NCBI GenBank assembly: GCA_016703645.1
Contig: JADJBR010000010.1
Location: 620,001 to 684,000 of the forward strand
Source: Zoogloea sp.
GTDB lineage: Bacteria > Pseudomonadota > Gammaproteobacteria > Burkholderiales > Rhodocyclaceae
Length of the DNA stretch: 64,000 bases
Reading direction: 5' to 3'
Shown: piece after piece, positions 1 through 8,468 of the stretch
Position numbering within the stretch: position 1 is the stretch's first letter
Layout of the letters: each line of letters begins with the position of its first letter
The notes under the pieces: generated by a model
What the model was told of the DNA's origin: nothing
Seen by the model: only the letters and a program-made list of their open reading frames with translations
The model's database searches: none
Translations under genes and position numbers: made by a program

Positions 1-1
1 G

Positions 2-1078
2 AGCATGCGCGGCCTGGGGGCTCTGGTGGAAGGGCGGATCTTCGAGGCCGAGCACCGCTTCGACCACGCCCTGCGCATCGCCGAGGAACAGGCGGGCAGC
101 AGTTCGTCCGCCGCCGCGCTGCCCGCCGGCTACCTGGGGGCGATCCATTACGAGTGGAACGAGATTGCCCGTGCCAGTGAGATCCTGGGCGACCGTTTCG
201 GCACCGCCATCGAAACCTCCCCCATCGGCTCCCTGACCCGCTTCTGTCTCACCGCCTCGCGCCTGGCCGCCCTGGGCGGCGAGCGCGACGAGGCCTATCG
301 CATCCTGGAGCAGGCCGGCGCGGTGGCCCGGGACCGGGACTGGCTGCGCATGCTGACCGCCTGCGAGGGCGAAATGGTGCGCCTGCTGGTGGAAGACGCC
401 GCCCTCGCCCGGGCCAGCCGGATCGTGCAGGCCCTGGCCGGGCGCATGCCCGCCACCCCACCCTCGCCGCCGGGCTCCTTCACCGAGACCCACTGCCACT
501 TCGAGCTGGCCCGCAGCCGCCTGCTCATGGCCCGGGGCGCCCACCACGAGGCGGCGGTGCACCTGGAGGCCCTCGGCCGCCACCTGGCCGGGCGGGGCAT
601 GGCCTACTTCGCCGCCCGCGCCCACCTCCTCCATGCCCTCGCCCTCGACGGCGGCGGCGCCCGCCAGGCTGCGCTGGCGGCCCTTGCGCCAGCCCTCGCC
701 TACGGCCAGCAGAACGGTCCGGTGCGCAGCTTCATCGACGAGGGTGGCGGCCTGCTCACCCTCGTCGAAACGCTCCCCGCCGGCCTGCCCGGCGTGGACG
801 CCTGGTATCTGGCCGACCTGCTCGGCGCCGGCGGGCGTGCCCGGGGGCGGGTGGCCGCGGGCCAGACCCCGCTCAGCGCACGGGAGCGGGACATCCTGGC
901 CGGGCTGGCGCAGGGCCTCTCCAACAAGGAAATCGCCCGGACCCTGCAGCTCGCCCCCGAGACGGTCAAGTGGCACCTCAAGAACGTCTTCCTCAAGCTC
1001 CACGTCACGTCCCGCCTGCAGGCCGTGCACTGGGCGCGCACCCACACCCCCGGCCTGACACCGTCCGCCCCCCGCTGA
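2..1078 (+). CDS. LuxR-family transcriptional regulator, C-terminal part (MalT-like)
   Basis: The reading frame is open from the left edge, so the start lies outside the window and only the last ~358 residues are seen. The visible part is a run of Ala/Leu-rich helices of the tetratricopeptide kind found in the long MalT/LAL regulators. It ends in a LuxR helix-turn-helix of about 60 residues (LSARERDILAGLAQGLSNKE, then the recognition helix around ETVKWHLKNVFLKL). Proteins of this build usually carry an N-terminal ATPase domain, which would be upstream of the window. The next gene on the same strand is an acyl-CoA dehydrogenase 400 bp away, so regulation of that gene is possible but not shown by the sequence. 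Family is secure; the signal it senses is unknown. Confidence 0.85.
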   Translation, partial: SMRGLGALVEGRIFEAEHRFDHALRIAEEQAGSSSSAAALPAGYLGAIHYEWNEIARASEILGDRFGTAIETSPIGSLTRFCLTASRLAALGGERDEAYRILEQAGAVARDRDWLRMLTACEGEMVRLLVEDAALARASRIVQALAGRMPATPPSPPGSFTETHCHFELARSRLLMARGAHHEAAVHLEALGRHLAGRGMAYFAARAHLLHALALDGGGARQAALAALAPALAYGQQNGPVRSFIDEGGGLLTLVETLPAGLPGVDAWYLADLLGAGGRARGRVAAGQTPLSARERDILAGLAQGLSNKEIARTLQLAPETVKWHLKNVFLKLHVTSRLQAVHWARTHTPGLTPSAPR

Positions 1079-1479
1079 GGCCCCCCGCCCCCCCCCTTTT
1101 GGGGGGCTGGATCGGGGAGGGGACTCGCATAAGCTGCAGCGCACGAGAAACGCGAACCAGGGCCCCCAGCCCCCGGATTCGTGACAGGCACCGGAGGAAG
1201 ACAGTGGAATTGCCGTATCGCGATGGCGACGCAGGACGCCGGGCCGCCCAGGCCCTAGCCCGCCCCTCGTCCGCAGCGCAGCGCAGCATTGCGCCCTCTC
1301 CCTCCGTCAGCACGGTCTGGCCGGTATCCCTCGAACCGCCTCCCTCCCGTTGTATTTCAAAGCGGTTCGCAACGCCGGACAGTCCCGGGAAGCGGGCCGG
1401 TGCCCTCCCTCCCCGGCACCGGCCCGCCTGACCCCTCCCCCGCTTCCTTCACTGTTTTGCCCTTAGCCCAGGAGCCGCC
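1079..1479. other. Gene-free 400-bp spacer with two hairpins
   Basis: No convincing gene is seen here. Immediately after the LuxR stop lies a C6-TTTT-G6 hairpin (1091-1106), probably the end of that transcript although no T run follows. Further on, 1392-1404 pairs perfectly with 1415-1427 (13 bp, 10-nt loop), 52 bp before the next start codon. This second hairpin could be a terminator without a U tract or a structured leader of the acyl-CoA dehydrogenase mRNA. Confidence 0.5.
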
Positions 1480-3270
1480 ATGAGCGCTTACACCGCCCCC
1501 CTTCAGGACATGCACTTCGTCCTCAATGAACTCGCCGGCCTGGAGCAGATCTCCGCGCTACCCGGCTGCGAGGAAGCCACCGCCGAAACCGTGACGGCCG
1601 TCCTCCATGAGGCCGGCAAGTTCAGCAGCGGCGTGCTCGCCCCCCTCAACCGGCCCGGTGATGTGGCCGGGTGCCGCTGGGAAGACGGCGATGTGAAAAC
1701 CCCTGCAGGCTTCGTCGAGGCCTACCAGCAGTTCGTGGAAGGGGGCTGGAACGGCCTCAACTTTCCCTGCGAGTTCGGCGGCCAGGGCCTGCCCAAGCTG
1801 GTGGCCAGCCCGGTGCTGGAGATGGTGATGAGCGCCAATCTGGGCTTCTCCCTGTGCCCCCTGCTCACCGGCGGCGCCATCGAAGCCCTGCTCCTGCGCG
1901 GCACCCCGGAACAGAAGGCAACCTACCTGCACCGCATGGTGGAAGGTAGCTGGACGGGCACCATGAACCTCACCGAACCCCAGGCCGGCTCCGACCTGGG
2001 GCTGATCCGCAGCAAGGCGGTGCCCGACGGCGACCACTACCGCATCTACGGCCAGAAGATCTTCATCACCCACGGCGAGCACGACATGGCCGAGAACATC
2101 ATCCACCTGGTGCTGGCCCGTCTGCCGGACGCACCGGAAGGGGTGAAGGGCATCTCCCTGTTCGTGGTGCCCAAGTTCCTGGTGAACCCGGATGGCAGCC
2201 TGGGCGCCCGCAATGATGTGCGCTGCGTCTCCATCGAACACAAGCTGGGCATCCACGCCAGCCCCACCGCGGTGCTGTCCTACGGCGACCGGGAAGGGGC
2301 CATCGGCTACCTGGTGGGCGAGGAGAACCGGGGCGTCGAATACATGTTCGTGATGATGAACGAGGCCCGCTACACCGTCGGCCTGCAAGGGGTGGCGGTG
2401 TCCGAACGGGCCTACCAACTGGCCCGCAGCTATGCCGCCGACCGGGTGCAGAGCAAGGACCTGGCCGACCCCCGCGGCCCTTCGGTGGCCATCATCCATC
2501 ACCCGGACGTGCGCCGCATGCTGATGACCATGCGCGCCCTCGCCGAAGCCACCCGGGCCGTGGCCTACGTGGTCGGGGCCGCCATCGATCAGGCCCACCT
2601 GGCGCCGGACGATGCCGCCCGCCAGGAGGCCCGGGCCTTTGTCGACTACATGATCCCCATTCACAAGGGCTGGGCCACCGAAGCCAGCATCGAGGTGGCC
2701 AACCTGGGCATCCAGGTGCATGGCGGCATGGGCTTCATCGAGGAGACCGGCGCCGCCCAATACCTGCGGGATGCCCGCATCACCACCATCTACGAGGGCA
2801 CCACCGGCATCCAGGCCAATGACCTGGTGGGCCGCAAGACGGCGCGCGAAGGCGGCAGCACCGCCCGTGCCCTGATCGCCCGCATGCAGGCTACGGTGGA
2901 CGGCATCGATCCGGTGGACGCCGATATGGCCATCATCCGCGACGCCCTGGCCCGCGGCATCCAGGACTACACCGCCTGCGTAGAGTGGATCGTGGCGACC
3001 TACGGCAGCGACATCCGCGCCGTGCATGCGGGGGCCGTGCCCTTCCTCAAGCTGGCGGGCATCGTCTGCGGGGGCTGGCAACTGGCCCGCGCCGCCGACA
3101 TCGCCACCCGCCGCCTGGCCGAAGCGGGCAGCGACAGGGACTTCCTCAGTGCCAAGGTGATCACTGCGCGCTTCTACGCGGAGCACCTGATGAGCCGGGT
3201 TGCCGGCCTGCGCCAGACGATGATCCACGGCGCCGGCAGCACCATGGCCCTGCCCGTCGAGCGCTTCTGA
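1480..3270 (+). CDS. Acyl-CoA dehydrogenase, long 596-residue type
   Basis: FAD-dependent alpha,beta-dehydrogenation of an acyl-CoA, passing electrons to ETF. The protein has the usual three-part fold: N-terminal helical domain, the middle-domain motif MNLTEPQAGSDLG near residue 160, and the C-terminal helical domain with IYEGTTGIQANDL, whose Glu (about residue 439) is the likely catalytic base. An extra C-terminal acyl-CoA dehydrogenase-like domain makes it about 200 residues longer than the classical enzymes. The ATG follows CAGGAGCCGCC. It is close in length and sequence to the enzyme at 34.3 kb, including the start (MSxYxAPLxDMxF against MSTYVAPVKDMLF), so the two are paralogues. A CoA ligase follows 37 bp downstream. 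The chain length or aromatic nature of the substrate cannot be read from the sequence. Confidence 0.93.
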   Translation: MSAYTAPLQDMHFVLNELAGLEQISALPGCEEATAETVTAVLHEAGKFSSGVLAPLNRPGDVAGCRWEDGDVKTPAGFVEAYQQFVEGGWNGLNFPCEFGGQGLPKLVASPVLEMVMSANLGFSLCPLLTGGAIEALLLRGTPEQKATYLHRMVEGSWTGTMNLTEPQAGSDLGLIRSKAVPDGDHYRIYGQKIFITHGEHDMAENIIHLVLARLPDAPEGVKGISLFVVPKFLVNPDGSLGARNDVRCVSIEHKLGIHASPTAVLSYGDREGAIGYLVGEENRGVEYMFVMMNEARYTVGLQGVAVSERAYQLARSYAADRVQSKDLADPRGPSVAIIHHPDVRRMLMTMRALAEATRAVAYVVGAAIDQAHLAPDDAARQEARAFVDYMIPIHKGWATEASIEVANLGIQVHGGMGFIEETGAAQYLRDARITTIYEGTTGIQANDLVGRKTAREGGSTARALIARMQATVDGIDPVDADMAIIRDALARGIQDYTACVEWIVATYGSDIRAVHAGAVPFLKLAGIVCGGWQLARAADIATRRLAEAGSDRDFLSAKVITARFYAEHLMSRVAGLRQTMIHGAGSTMALPVERF

Positions 3271-3307
3271 ACCCTGCACCCGGAACACAAAACATCAGGA
3301 GGAGACC

Positions 3308-4960
3308 ATGCAGACCATCAACCCGGGCAACCCCATCGAGCCCACCCCGTCGGCCTACGGCTACCCACTGCTGATCAAGCAGTTGCTGCACACCCCGCTG
3401 GCGGTCAACCCGGAGCAGGAGATCGTCTACCGCGATCTCAAGCGCTACAGCTACCGCACCCTCGGGCAGCGCATCGGCCAGCTTGCCAGTGCCCTGCGCA
3501 ATCTCGGCGTGTCGCCGGGCGACACGGTGGGCGTGATGGACTGGGACAGCCACCGCTACCTGGAGTCCTACTTCGCCGTACCCATGATGGGCGCCGTGCT
3601 GATGACGGTGAACGTGCGCCTGTCCCCCGACCAGATCCTGTACACCCTCAATCATGCGGGGGTGAAGGTGCTGCTGGTGAATACCGAGTTCATGCCGGTG
3701 CTGGCGGAGATCCGCGACAAGCTGGAAACCGTGCAGCGCTTCGTGTTCATCAGCGACGTGCCCGGCGACGCGCTGCCCGACGGCTTTGCCGGCGAGTACG
3801 AAGCCCTGGTCCACGCCGGCTCGCCGTCCTTCGCGTTCCCCGATTTTGACGAGAACACCCGGGCCACCACCTTCTACACCACCGGCACCACCGGCCTGCC
3901 CAAGGGCGTCTTCTTCAGCCACCGGCAGCTCGTCCTGCACACCCTCGCCACCCTGGGCGGGCTGGCCTCCCCGGCCAGCCAGGGGCGACTGCACCGGGAC
4001 GATGTGTACATGCCCATCACCCCGATGTTCCACGTCCATGCCTGGGGCCTGCCCTACGTGGCCACGGTTATGGGCCTGCGCCAGGTCTACCCCGGCCGCT
4101 ATACGCCGGAGGGCCTGCTGGCCCTGGTGGAGCGGGAGAAGGTCACCTTCTCCCATTGCGTGCCCACCATCCTGCACATGCTGCTGGCCAACCCGGCCAT
4201 CCGCCATACCCAAGTACGTGGCTGGAAGGTCATCATCGGCGGCTCAGCCCTGCCCAAGGGGCTCGCCCAGGCCGCCCTGGACCACGGCATCGACCTGTTC
4301 ACCGGCTACGGCATGTCGGAAACCTGCCCCATCCTCACCCTCGCCCAGATCAAGACGCCCCTCGCCGGCGACCCGGCCCGGGAGCTGGAGCTACGCACCC
4401 GCACCGGGCTGCCCATCCCCCTGGTGGACCTGCGCATCGTGGACGAGAACCTGCTCGACGTCGCCCACGACGGCAAGGCCCCCGGCGAGATCGTGGTGCG
4501 CGCACCGTGGCTGACCCAGGGCTACTTCAAGAACCCCACCGCCTCCGAGGAGCTGTGGTCGGGGGGCTATCTGCACACCAACGACATCGGCACCATCGAC
4601 CCGGACGGCTACCTGCAGGTCACCGACCGCATCAAGGACGTCATCAAGACCGGGGGCGAATGGGTCTCGTCCCTGGAGCTGGAGGACGTGATCTCGCGCC
4701 ATCCGGCGGTGAGCGAGGTGGCGGTGATCGGCGTCAAGGATGCCAAGTGGGGCGAACGGCCCATGGCCCTGGTGGTGCTGAAAGCCGATGCCAGGGCCGA
4801 CGAGGCGGAGATCAAGGCCCATGTGAAGGGCTTTGCCGAGAAGGGCGGCATCTCGAAGTTCGCCATCCCCGAGCGGGTACTCATCGTCCAGGGCATCGAC
4901 AAGACCAGCGTGGGCAAGATCAACAAGAAAGGGCTGCGGCAAAAGTTCGACGGCGCGTAA
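3308..4960 (+). CDS. Acyl-CoA synthetase (AMP-forming, FadD3/medium-chain type)
   Basis: Activates a carboxylic acid to its CoA thioester with ATP. The ANL-superfamily signature TTGTTGLPKG lies at about residues 190-199, followed by GYGMSET (A5-type motif), the HTNDIGTIDPDGYLQVTDR hinge block and the late lysine region SVGKINKKGLRQKF. Length (550 aa) is normal for the family. The ATG has a good ribosome site (AGGAGGAGACC). It lies 37 bp behind an acyl-CoA dehydrogenase, so the pair would activate and then desaturate an acid, and could act on the side chain of phenylpropanoids or on fatty acids; the substrate is not determined. Confidence 0.92.
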   Translation: MQTINPGNPIEPTPSAYGYPLLIKQLLHTPLAVNPEQEIVYRDLKRYSYRTLGQRIGQLASALRNLGVSPGDTVGVMDWDSHRYLESYFAVPMMGAVLMTVNVRLSPDQILYTLNHAGVKVLLVNTEFMPVLAEIRDKLETVQRFVFISDVPGDALPDGFAGEYEALVHAGSPSFAFPDFDENTRATTFYTTGTTGLPKGVFFSHRQLVLHTLATLGGLASPASQGRLHRDDVYMPITPMFHVHAWGLPYVATVMGLRQVYPGRYTPEGLLALVEREKVTFSHCVPTILHMLLANPAIRHTQVRGWKVIIGGSALPKGLAQAALDHGIDLFTGYGMSETCPILTLAQIKTPLAGDPARELELRTRTGLPIPLVDLRIVDENLLDVAHDGKAPGEIVVRAPWLTQGYFKNPTASEELWSGGYLHTNDIGTIDPDGYLQVTDRIKDVIKTGGEWVSSLELEDVISRHPAVSEVAVIGVKDAKWGERPMALVVLKADARADEAEIKAHVKGFAEKGGISKFAIPERVLIVQGIDKTSVGKINKKGLRQKFDGA

Positions 4961-4984
4961 ATCGCCCGGCTTGGTCGTCCACTC

Positions 4985-5088
4985 GGAGCGGCGTGAAGGA
5001 AGCGTTGCGAGCGGCCCGATTTCGCGCCTGAAAGCGCAGCCGTACCGGGGTATGGTGAGCATCCCCGGCGCGAAATCGGACCACGCAG
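4985..5088 (+). repeat. Structured interspersed repeat, copy 1
   Basis: A ~104-bp element lying after the CoA ligase. Positions 5016-5028 pair perfectly with 5067-5079 (13 bp), and an inner hairpin pairs 5040-5045 with 5050-5055. The same element occurs in opposite orientation at 36102-36203, with about two-thirds identity and paired compensatory changes in the stem. No T run follows, so it is not a standard terminator. Confidence 0.7.
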
Positions 5089-5107
5089 CCGATCCATCCA
5101 CACGCGT

Positions 5108-5761
5108 TCAGGTGGATTTTTTCAGCCAGGTGAGGCGCTGCACGATCTTGTCCCGCCAGGCGCGGGCCAGCCCGGGAAGGTCGGCCAGGCGCTCAAGATC
5201 GGCCACGGCAGGCCGGTGGGCCTGCCAGAGCAACTGGGCTTCCCGCAGGGTCGGCGTATCGGCTGCGGCGTGCAGCAGGTCCAGGGTGTCGCCCGGGGCC
5301 ACGTAGCCGGGTTTCACCACGCGCCAGTACCAGCCGGTGAGGAGGTGTTCGGCGATGTAGCCGGCCATGCCCTCGGCCGCAAAACGTTCGTCGATCTTCC
5401 AGCAGGGGTTGCGGGGCTGGCTGACCTGCAGCACCGCGCTGCCCAGTTGCCACAGATCGCCCACACGCACGTCCGCCTCGTCCAGATCGGGGGTGGACAG
5501 GTTTTCGCCCAGGGCGCCGGGCACAAGCTGCGCCGCCGCCTCGGGGAAACGGGCGGCAAGACGTGCGTAGTGACGGGCCGGGTAGAGATGCACGGCCTTG
5601 TCGGGGCCACCATGGACACGCCGGTCGGCCTGCTGGTCGCCGGCAAAACCCTCCGTGCCAAGGGCCAGCGGTGCGTCCACCCGCGTCATGTACATGCCGG
5701 TGGGGCGCCCGCTTTCGGGCAGCGGCTGGATGCCGCCGGTGAAGAGCGTGATGCGGGCCAT
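5108..5761 (-). CDS. MOSC domain protein (YiiM-like)
   Basis: A 217-residue single MOSC-domain protein. MOSC proteins handle molybdenum cofactor or related sulfur chemistry; the stand-alone YiiM group is linked to reduction of N-hydroxylated base analogues. Typical features are the N-terminal GGIQPLPESGRPTGMYM region, GDQQADRRVHGGPDKAVHLY, the segment GALGENLSTPDLDEADVRVGD, and the conserved Cys in QPRNPCWKID, the expected cofactor-binding cysteine. Length fits YiiM (about 220 aa). It stands alone between a structured repeat and a TA pair, so context adds nothing about its role. Confidence 0.88.
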   Translation of the reverse strand: MARITLFTGGIQPLPESGRPTGMYMTRVDAPLALGTEGFAGDQQADRRVHGGPDKAVHLYPARHYARLAARFPEAAAQLVPGALGENLSTPDLDEADVRVGDLWQLGSAVLQVSQPRNPCWKIDERFAAEGMAGYIAEHLLTGWYWRVVKPGYVAPGDTLDLLHAAADTPTLREAQLLWQAHRPAVADLERLADLPGLARAWRDKIVQRLTWLKKST

Positions 5762-5878
5762 GGGTGTTTCCTGCGGTGCTTTTGGTGCGGGCTCTCATTC
5801 TCCCTTGTACACCAGTGCGCTAATCATCTTCAGGCGACATGGAGCTGGCGCCGCCCATCGGAGCCTATGGATCAACGA

Positions 5879-7003
5879 TCAGGTATTGCCTGAATCCTTG
5901 AAACGGAAACTCTGCTTCAGATCATTCATCCAAGAGGGGTCAATCAGCTTGTCATGCTGCAAACGCCCAACAACGATGCCGGGATGCACGCCGATATGCC
6001 GGGCAAAATCAGCTACGGCTGCCTTGGTACGGAGACTCGCCAGCCCTTGAGCATACTGCGAAGGAATCAGCCAATTTCCAGACCACTCATTAGCCTCATG
6101 CTCACGGGGGTCTTCGGCGTGCGCCGCATTGGGGTCATCCAGGAAAATGGACTTCTTGTCCTCCTTGCTGTTGGCATGCAGCAGGATATGGGCTGCTTCA
6201 TGGAAGAAGCTGAACCAGAATTTGTCGTTTGTCTTGCCATACAGCGATAGCTGTATCAATGGTCGCGTCGGGCTCAGCCAGCGGGCCACACCACTCACAT
6301 GCGCGCGGGGGATCGCCGGGACCAGCACCAGCAGCACGCCAGCTTCGTGAAGCAAGGTGCGCATTTGCGGCTCGAACACTTCGGGCGGCTCGCCAGTCAG
6401 GTTGCGAATGCGGTGCAGGGCCGCTTCAAAGCGGGCTCTGTCGTACTTTGAGCCATCGAGCTTCTCGGCCTGTTGCTCGCCCAGACGCAACCAGGCCGAG
6501 ATGGCACCCACATCGCTTTGTTCAGCGCGACTGCGACGGAACGCCATCTGCATGCCGCCATAGTGGGCACGCCACTCATCAGGCGTTGCGACACCAAAGA
6601 ACCGCAAGCAGGCATCAACCAAGCCGGGTTTATGCCTGCTGTCCAGACGCTGCTTGGGAATGGCTTCACATGCCATCAATTCCTTGAGGGGCAATTCATC
6701 CAGCCAAGGCACCCAGCCGGCATGGCGCTCAGCGGCTTCCAGACGGGCTTTATGCCTCTGGTAGTTCGCTTCGAGCGACAGCCAGAAGTCCATGGTGCTG
6801 CCCAATACACGCTCCAGGCGTTGGGCAGCATCCACGGTGAGCGGCACCTTGCCATTGATGAGCTGGCTTACATGCTTCTCGCTGTACCCCAGACGCTGAG
6901 CCAACTCTGCTTGCTTCCAGCCACGCTCTTCGGCAATGTCGAGAATGGATTCCCCCGGCGGCAAGACCCAATCCGGCGCAAAGGGAGCACTCAGTTCAGC
7001 CAT
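5879..7003 (-). CDS. higA: HigA-like antitoxin: XRE helix-turn-helix fused to ImmA/IrrE metallopeptidase domain
   Basis: A 374-residue protein with an N-terminal XRE DNA-binding domain (about residues 15-75, AELAQRLGYSEKHVSQLING) and a C-terminal ImmA/IrrE-like domain containing the zinc-peptidase motif HEAAH (within FFHEAAHILLH). Such long antitoxins neutralise a HigB/RelE-type toxin and repress the operon. The ATG at 7003 was chosen because it begins 8 bp inside the end of the upstream toxin gene, the usual coupled arrangement; the longer in-frame extension lies within the toxin gene. Whether the peptidase domain is active or cleaves the antitoxin itself is unknown. Confidence 0.85.
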   Translation of the reverse strand: MAELSAPFAPDWVLPPGESILDIAEERGWKQAELAQRLGYSEKHVSQLINGKVPLTVDAAQRLERVLGSTMDFWLSLEANYQRHKARLEAAERHAGWVPWLDELPLKELMACEAIPKQRLDSRHKPGLVDACLRFFGVATPDEWRAHYGGMQMAFRRSRAEQSDVGAISAWLRLGEQQAEKLDGSKYDRARFEAALHRIRNLTGEPPEVFEPQMRTLLHEAGVLLVLVPAIPRAHVSGVARWLSPTRPLIQLSLYGKTNDKFWFSFFHEAAHILLHANSKEDKKSIFLDDPNAAHAEDPREHEANEWSGNWLIPSQYAQGLASLRTKAAVADFARHIGVHPGIVVGRLQHDKLIDPSWMNDLKQSFRFKDSGNT

Positions 7004-7325
7004 GGTAATCCCCAATCGATTCAATGCTGATGACCGTGACATGGGACCATTCGATGCCGCCGTCAGGTCGGGTGGGGCAAGGGTCGTGAGCCGGGGCAAA
7101 GACCAGTCGCCAGCCTCCGGCAAGATCAAGGGCAAACTGCCCGAGGCGATCCCCTTTGAGCGGATGGGGATTGCCCGCAACCAGATCGGTGACACGCGCA
7201 GCCGCCTCCAGTGCAAGCAGGCGCAGCCTCAACTTACGCGCCGAGGCCGCCCCGAGCCTTTTCTCGGCGACGGCCTGCTTCTCACACAGATCGCGGATTT
7301 TCTTGTCCTTGTATTGAACGTCCAA
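6996..7325 (-). CDS. higB: HigB/RelE-family toxin
   Basis: A 109-residue protein of the HigB (plasmid maintenance killer) branch of the RelE fold, expected to be a ribosome-dependent mRNA interferase. Seen features are the central basic stretch NPHPLKGDRLGQFALDL, then GGWRLVFAP, and an Ile/Val-rich last strand. The start codon is TTG at 7325, preceded four bases away by a strong GGAGG site. The gene comes first and overlaps the antitoxin gene by 8 bp, the toxin-first order typical of higBA. A 17-bp palindrome lies just upstream. Confidence 0.8.
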   Translation of the reverse strand: MDVQYKDKKIRDLCEKQAVAEKRLGAASARKLRLRLLALEAAARVTDLVAGNPHPLKGDRLGQFALDLAGGWRLVFAPAHDPCPTRPDGGIEWSHVTVISIESIGDYHG

Positions 7326-7346
7326 GGCACCTCCATTCTATCAATT

Positions 7347-7363
7347 TTTACCTACAAGGTAAA
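7347..7363 (-). promoter_or_regulatory. Palindromic operator candidate of the higBA pair
   Basis: TTTACCT-ACA-AGGTAAA, a perfect 7-bp inverted repeat with a 3-bp centre, 21 bp upstream of the higB start codon. Position and symmetry fit binding by the XRE domain of the antitoxin. The 245 bp beyond it, up to the next gene, show nothing recognisable. Confidence 0.55.
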
Positions 7364-7610
7364 TTAAGGCTCAGCTTGGTGCCCGTCGAGCGTTTCATGG
7401 AGATGCCGCCAGCGATCCCGAACTGTCTTCACTCACAACGAAGAATCGCACGACACGCGACAACTCGGCAGTGACCCACTCCACTTGATCGGTATGTCGC
7501 CGTCTTGAAACGGACGATGACAGAGCGCCCGAGTGGACTTGGCTCGGAGCGATCTCGGCGACCGACTCTCTCCCACCTGTCCCGGGGAAGGCCGATGCCC
7601 TGCGCGCCCC

Positions 7611-8384
7611 TCACTCTCCCCTGAACACCGGCGTGCGCTTTTCCTTGAAGGCCCGGATGCCCTCGGCGTAGTCCTGGCTGTTGTACACCACCCGGCGCAG
7701 GCCCTGGATGCGTTCGAAGTCTTCGGGCGACATGGTGTGGGCGCCGGCAAGGATGCGTAGCTGTTCCTTCATCACCGAGATGGAGAGGGGCGCGTTGGCG
7801 GCGATGCGGCGCGCCATGGCGTAGGTGGCGTCTTCCAGGTCGGCGGCATCGGTGACGTGGTTGATGATGCCCAGGCTGCACAGGCGTTCGGCGGGGATGG
7901 GTGCGGCGGTGAAGAGCATCTCCTTGGCCAGGCGCAGGTTGGCGGCGTTGAGGAAGGTGAGCAGGCCACCCACGTTGTAGGGTACGTTGAGGCGGGCCGG
8001 GGTGGCGGCAAAGGTGGCGTCGCGGGCAGCCACGATGAGGTCGCAGGCGAAGGCGGTTTCGCAGGCGCCGCCCCACACGCTGCCTTCGATCATGGCAATG
8101 ATGGGGGCGGGAAAGGTCTCGATCTCGCGCACCAGCTTGCGCAGGGGGTCGCGCCAGGCCAGGGGGTCGAGGCCGGCGGCGGGGAGCTCTTCGATGTCAT
8201 GGCCCGCCGACCAGACCTTGCAGCCGGCCCGGGCACGCAGCACCACGCAACGCACCCCCACGGCACGGAAGGATTCAAGGGCGGTGGCAAAGGCATGCAC
8301 CATCTCCTCGCACAGGGCATTGCGGCGGGATTCCCGGTCTAGCGTGAGGGTGGCGATGTGGTCGCTGATGTCGATCTGGAGCAT
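7611..8384 (-). CDS. scpB: Methylmalonyl-CoA decarboxylase (ScpB-like crotonase)
   Basis: A 257-residue crotonase-superfamily enzyme. It follows the E. coli ScpB (YgfG) pattern closely: KVWSAGHDIEELP (oxyanion hole), EGSVWGGACETAFACDLI, PYNVGG, IINHVTD and the tail EDFERIQGLRRVVYNSQDY. ScpB decarboxylates methylmalonyl-CoA to propionyl-CoA. Ordinary enoyl-CoA hydratases lack the SAGHDIxELP-SVWGGA combination, which is why this name is preferred. No methylmalonyl-CoA mutase gene is in the window, so its pathway role here is open. Confidence 0.85.
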   Translation of the reverse strand: MLQIDISDHIATLTLDRESRRNALCEEMVHAFATALESFRAVGVRCVVLRARAGCKVWSAGHDIEELPAAGLDPLAWRDPLRKLVREIETFPAPIIAMIEGSVWGGACETAFACDLIVAARDATFAATPARLNVPYNVGGLLTFLNAANLRLAKEMLFTAAPIPAERLCSLGIINHVTDAADLEDATYAMARRIAANAPLSISVMKEQLRILAGAHTMSPEDFERIQGLRRVVYNSQDYAEGIRAFKEKRTPVFRGE

Positions 8385-8468
8385 GGCGGCACGGGGCGGA
8401 AGCGGGACACCATTCTATGCGCGACCGGGTCGCATGAACGCCACACAACCCGGGGTTTGACGGGAAGC

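Noticed and set aside
1558-3288. 576-codon minus-strand open frame opposite the first acyl-CoA dehydrogenase
   Set aside because: Antisense shadow with no recognisable domain.
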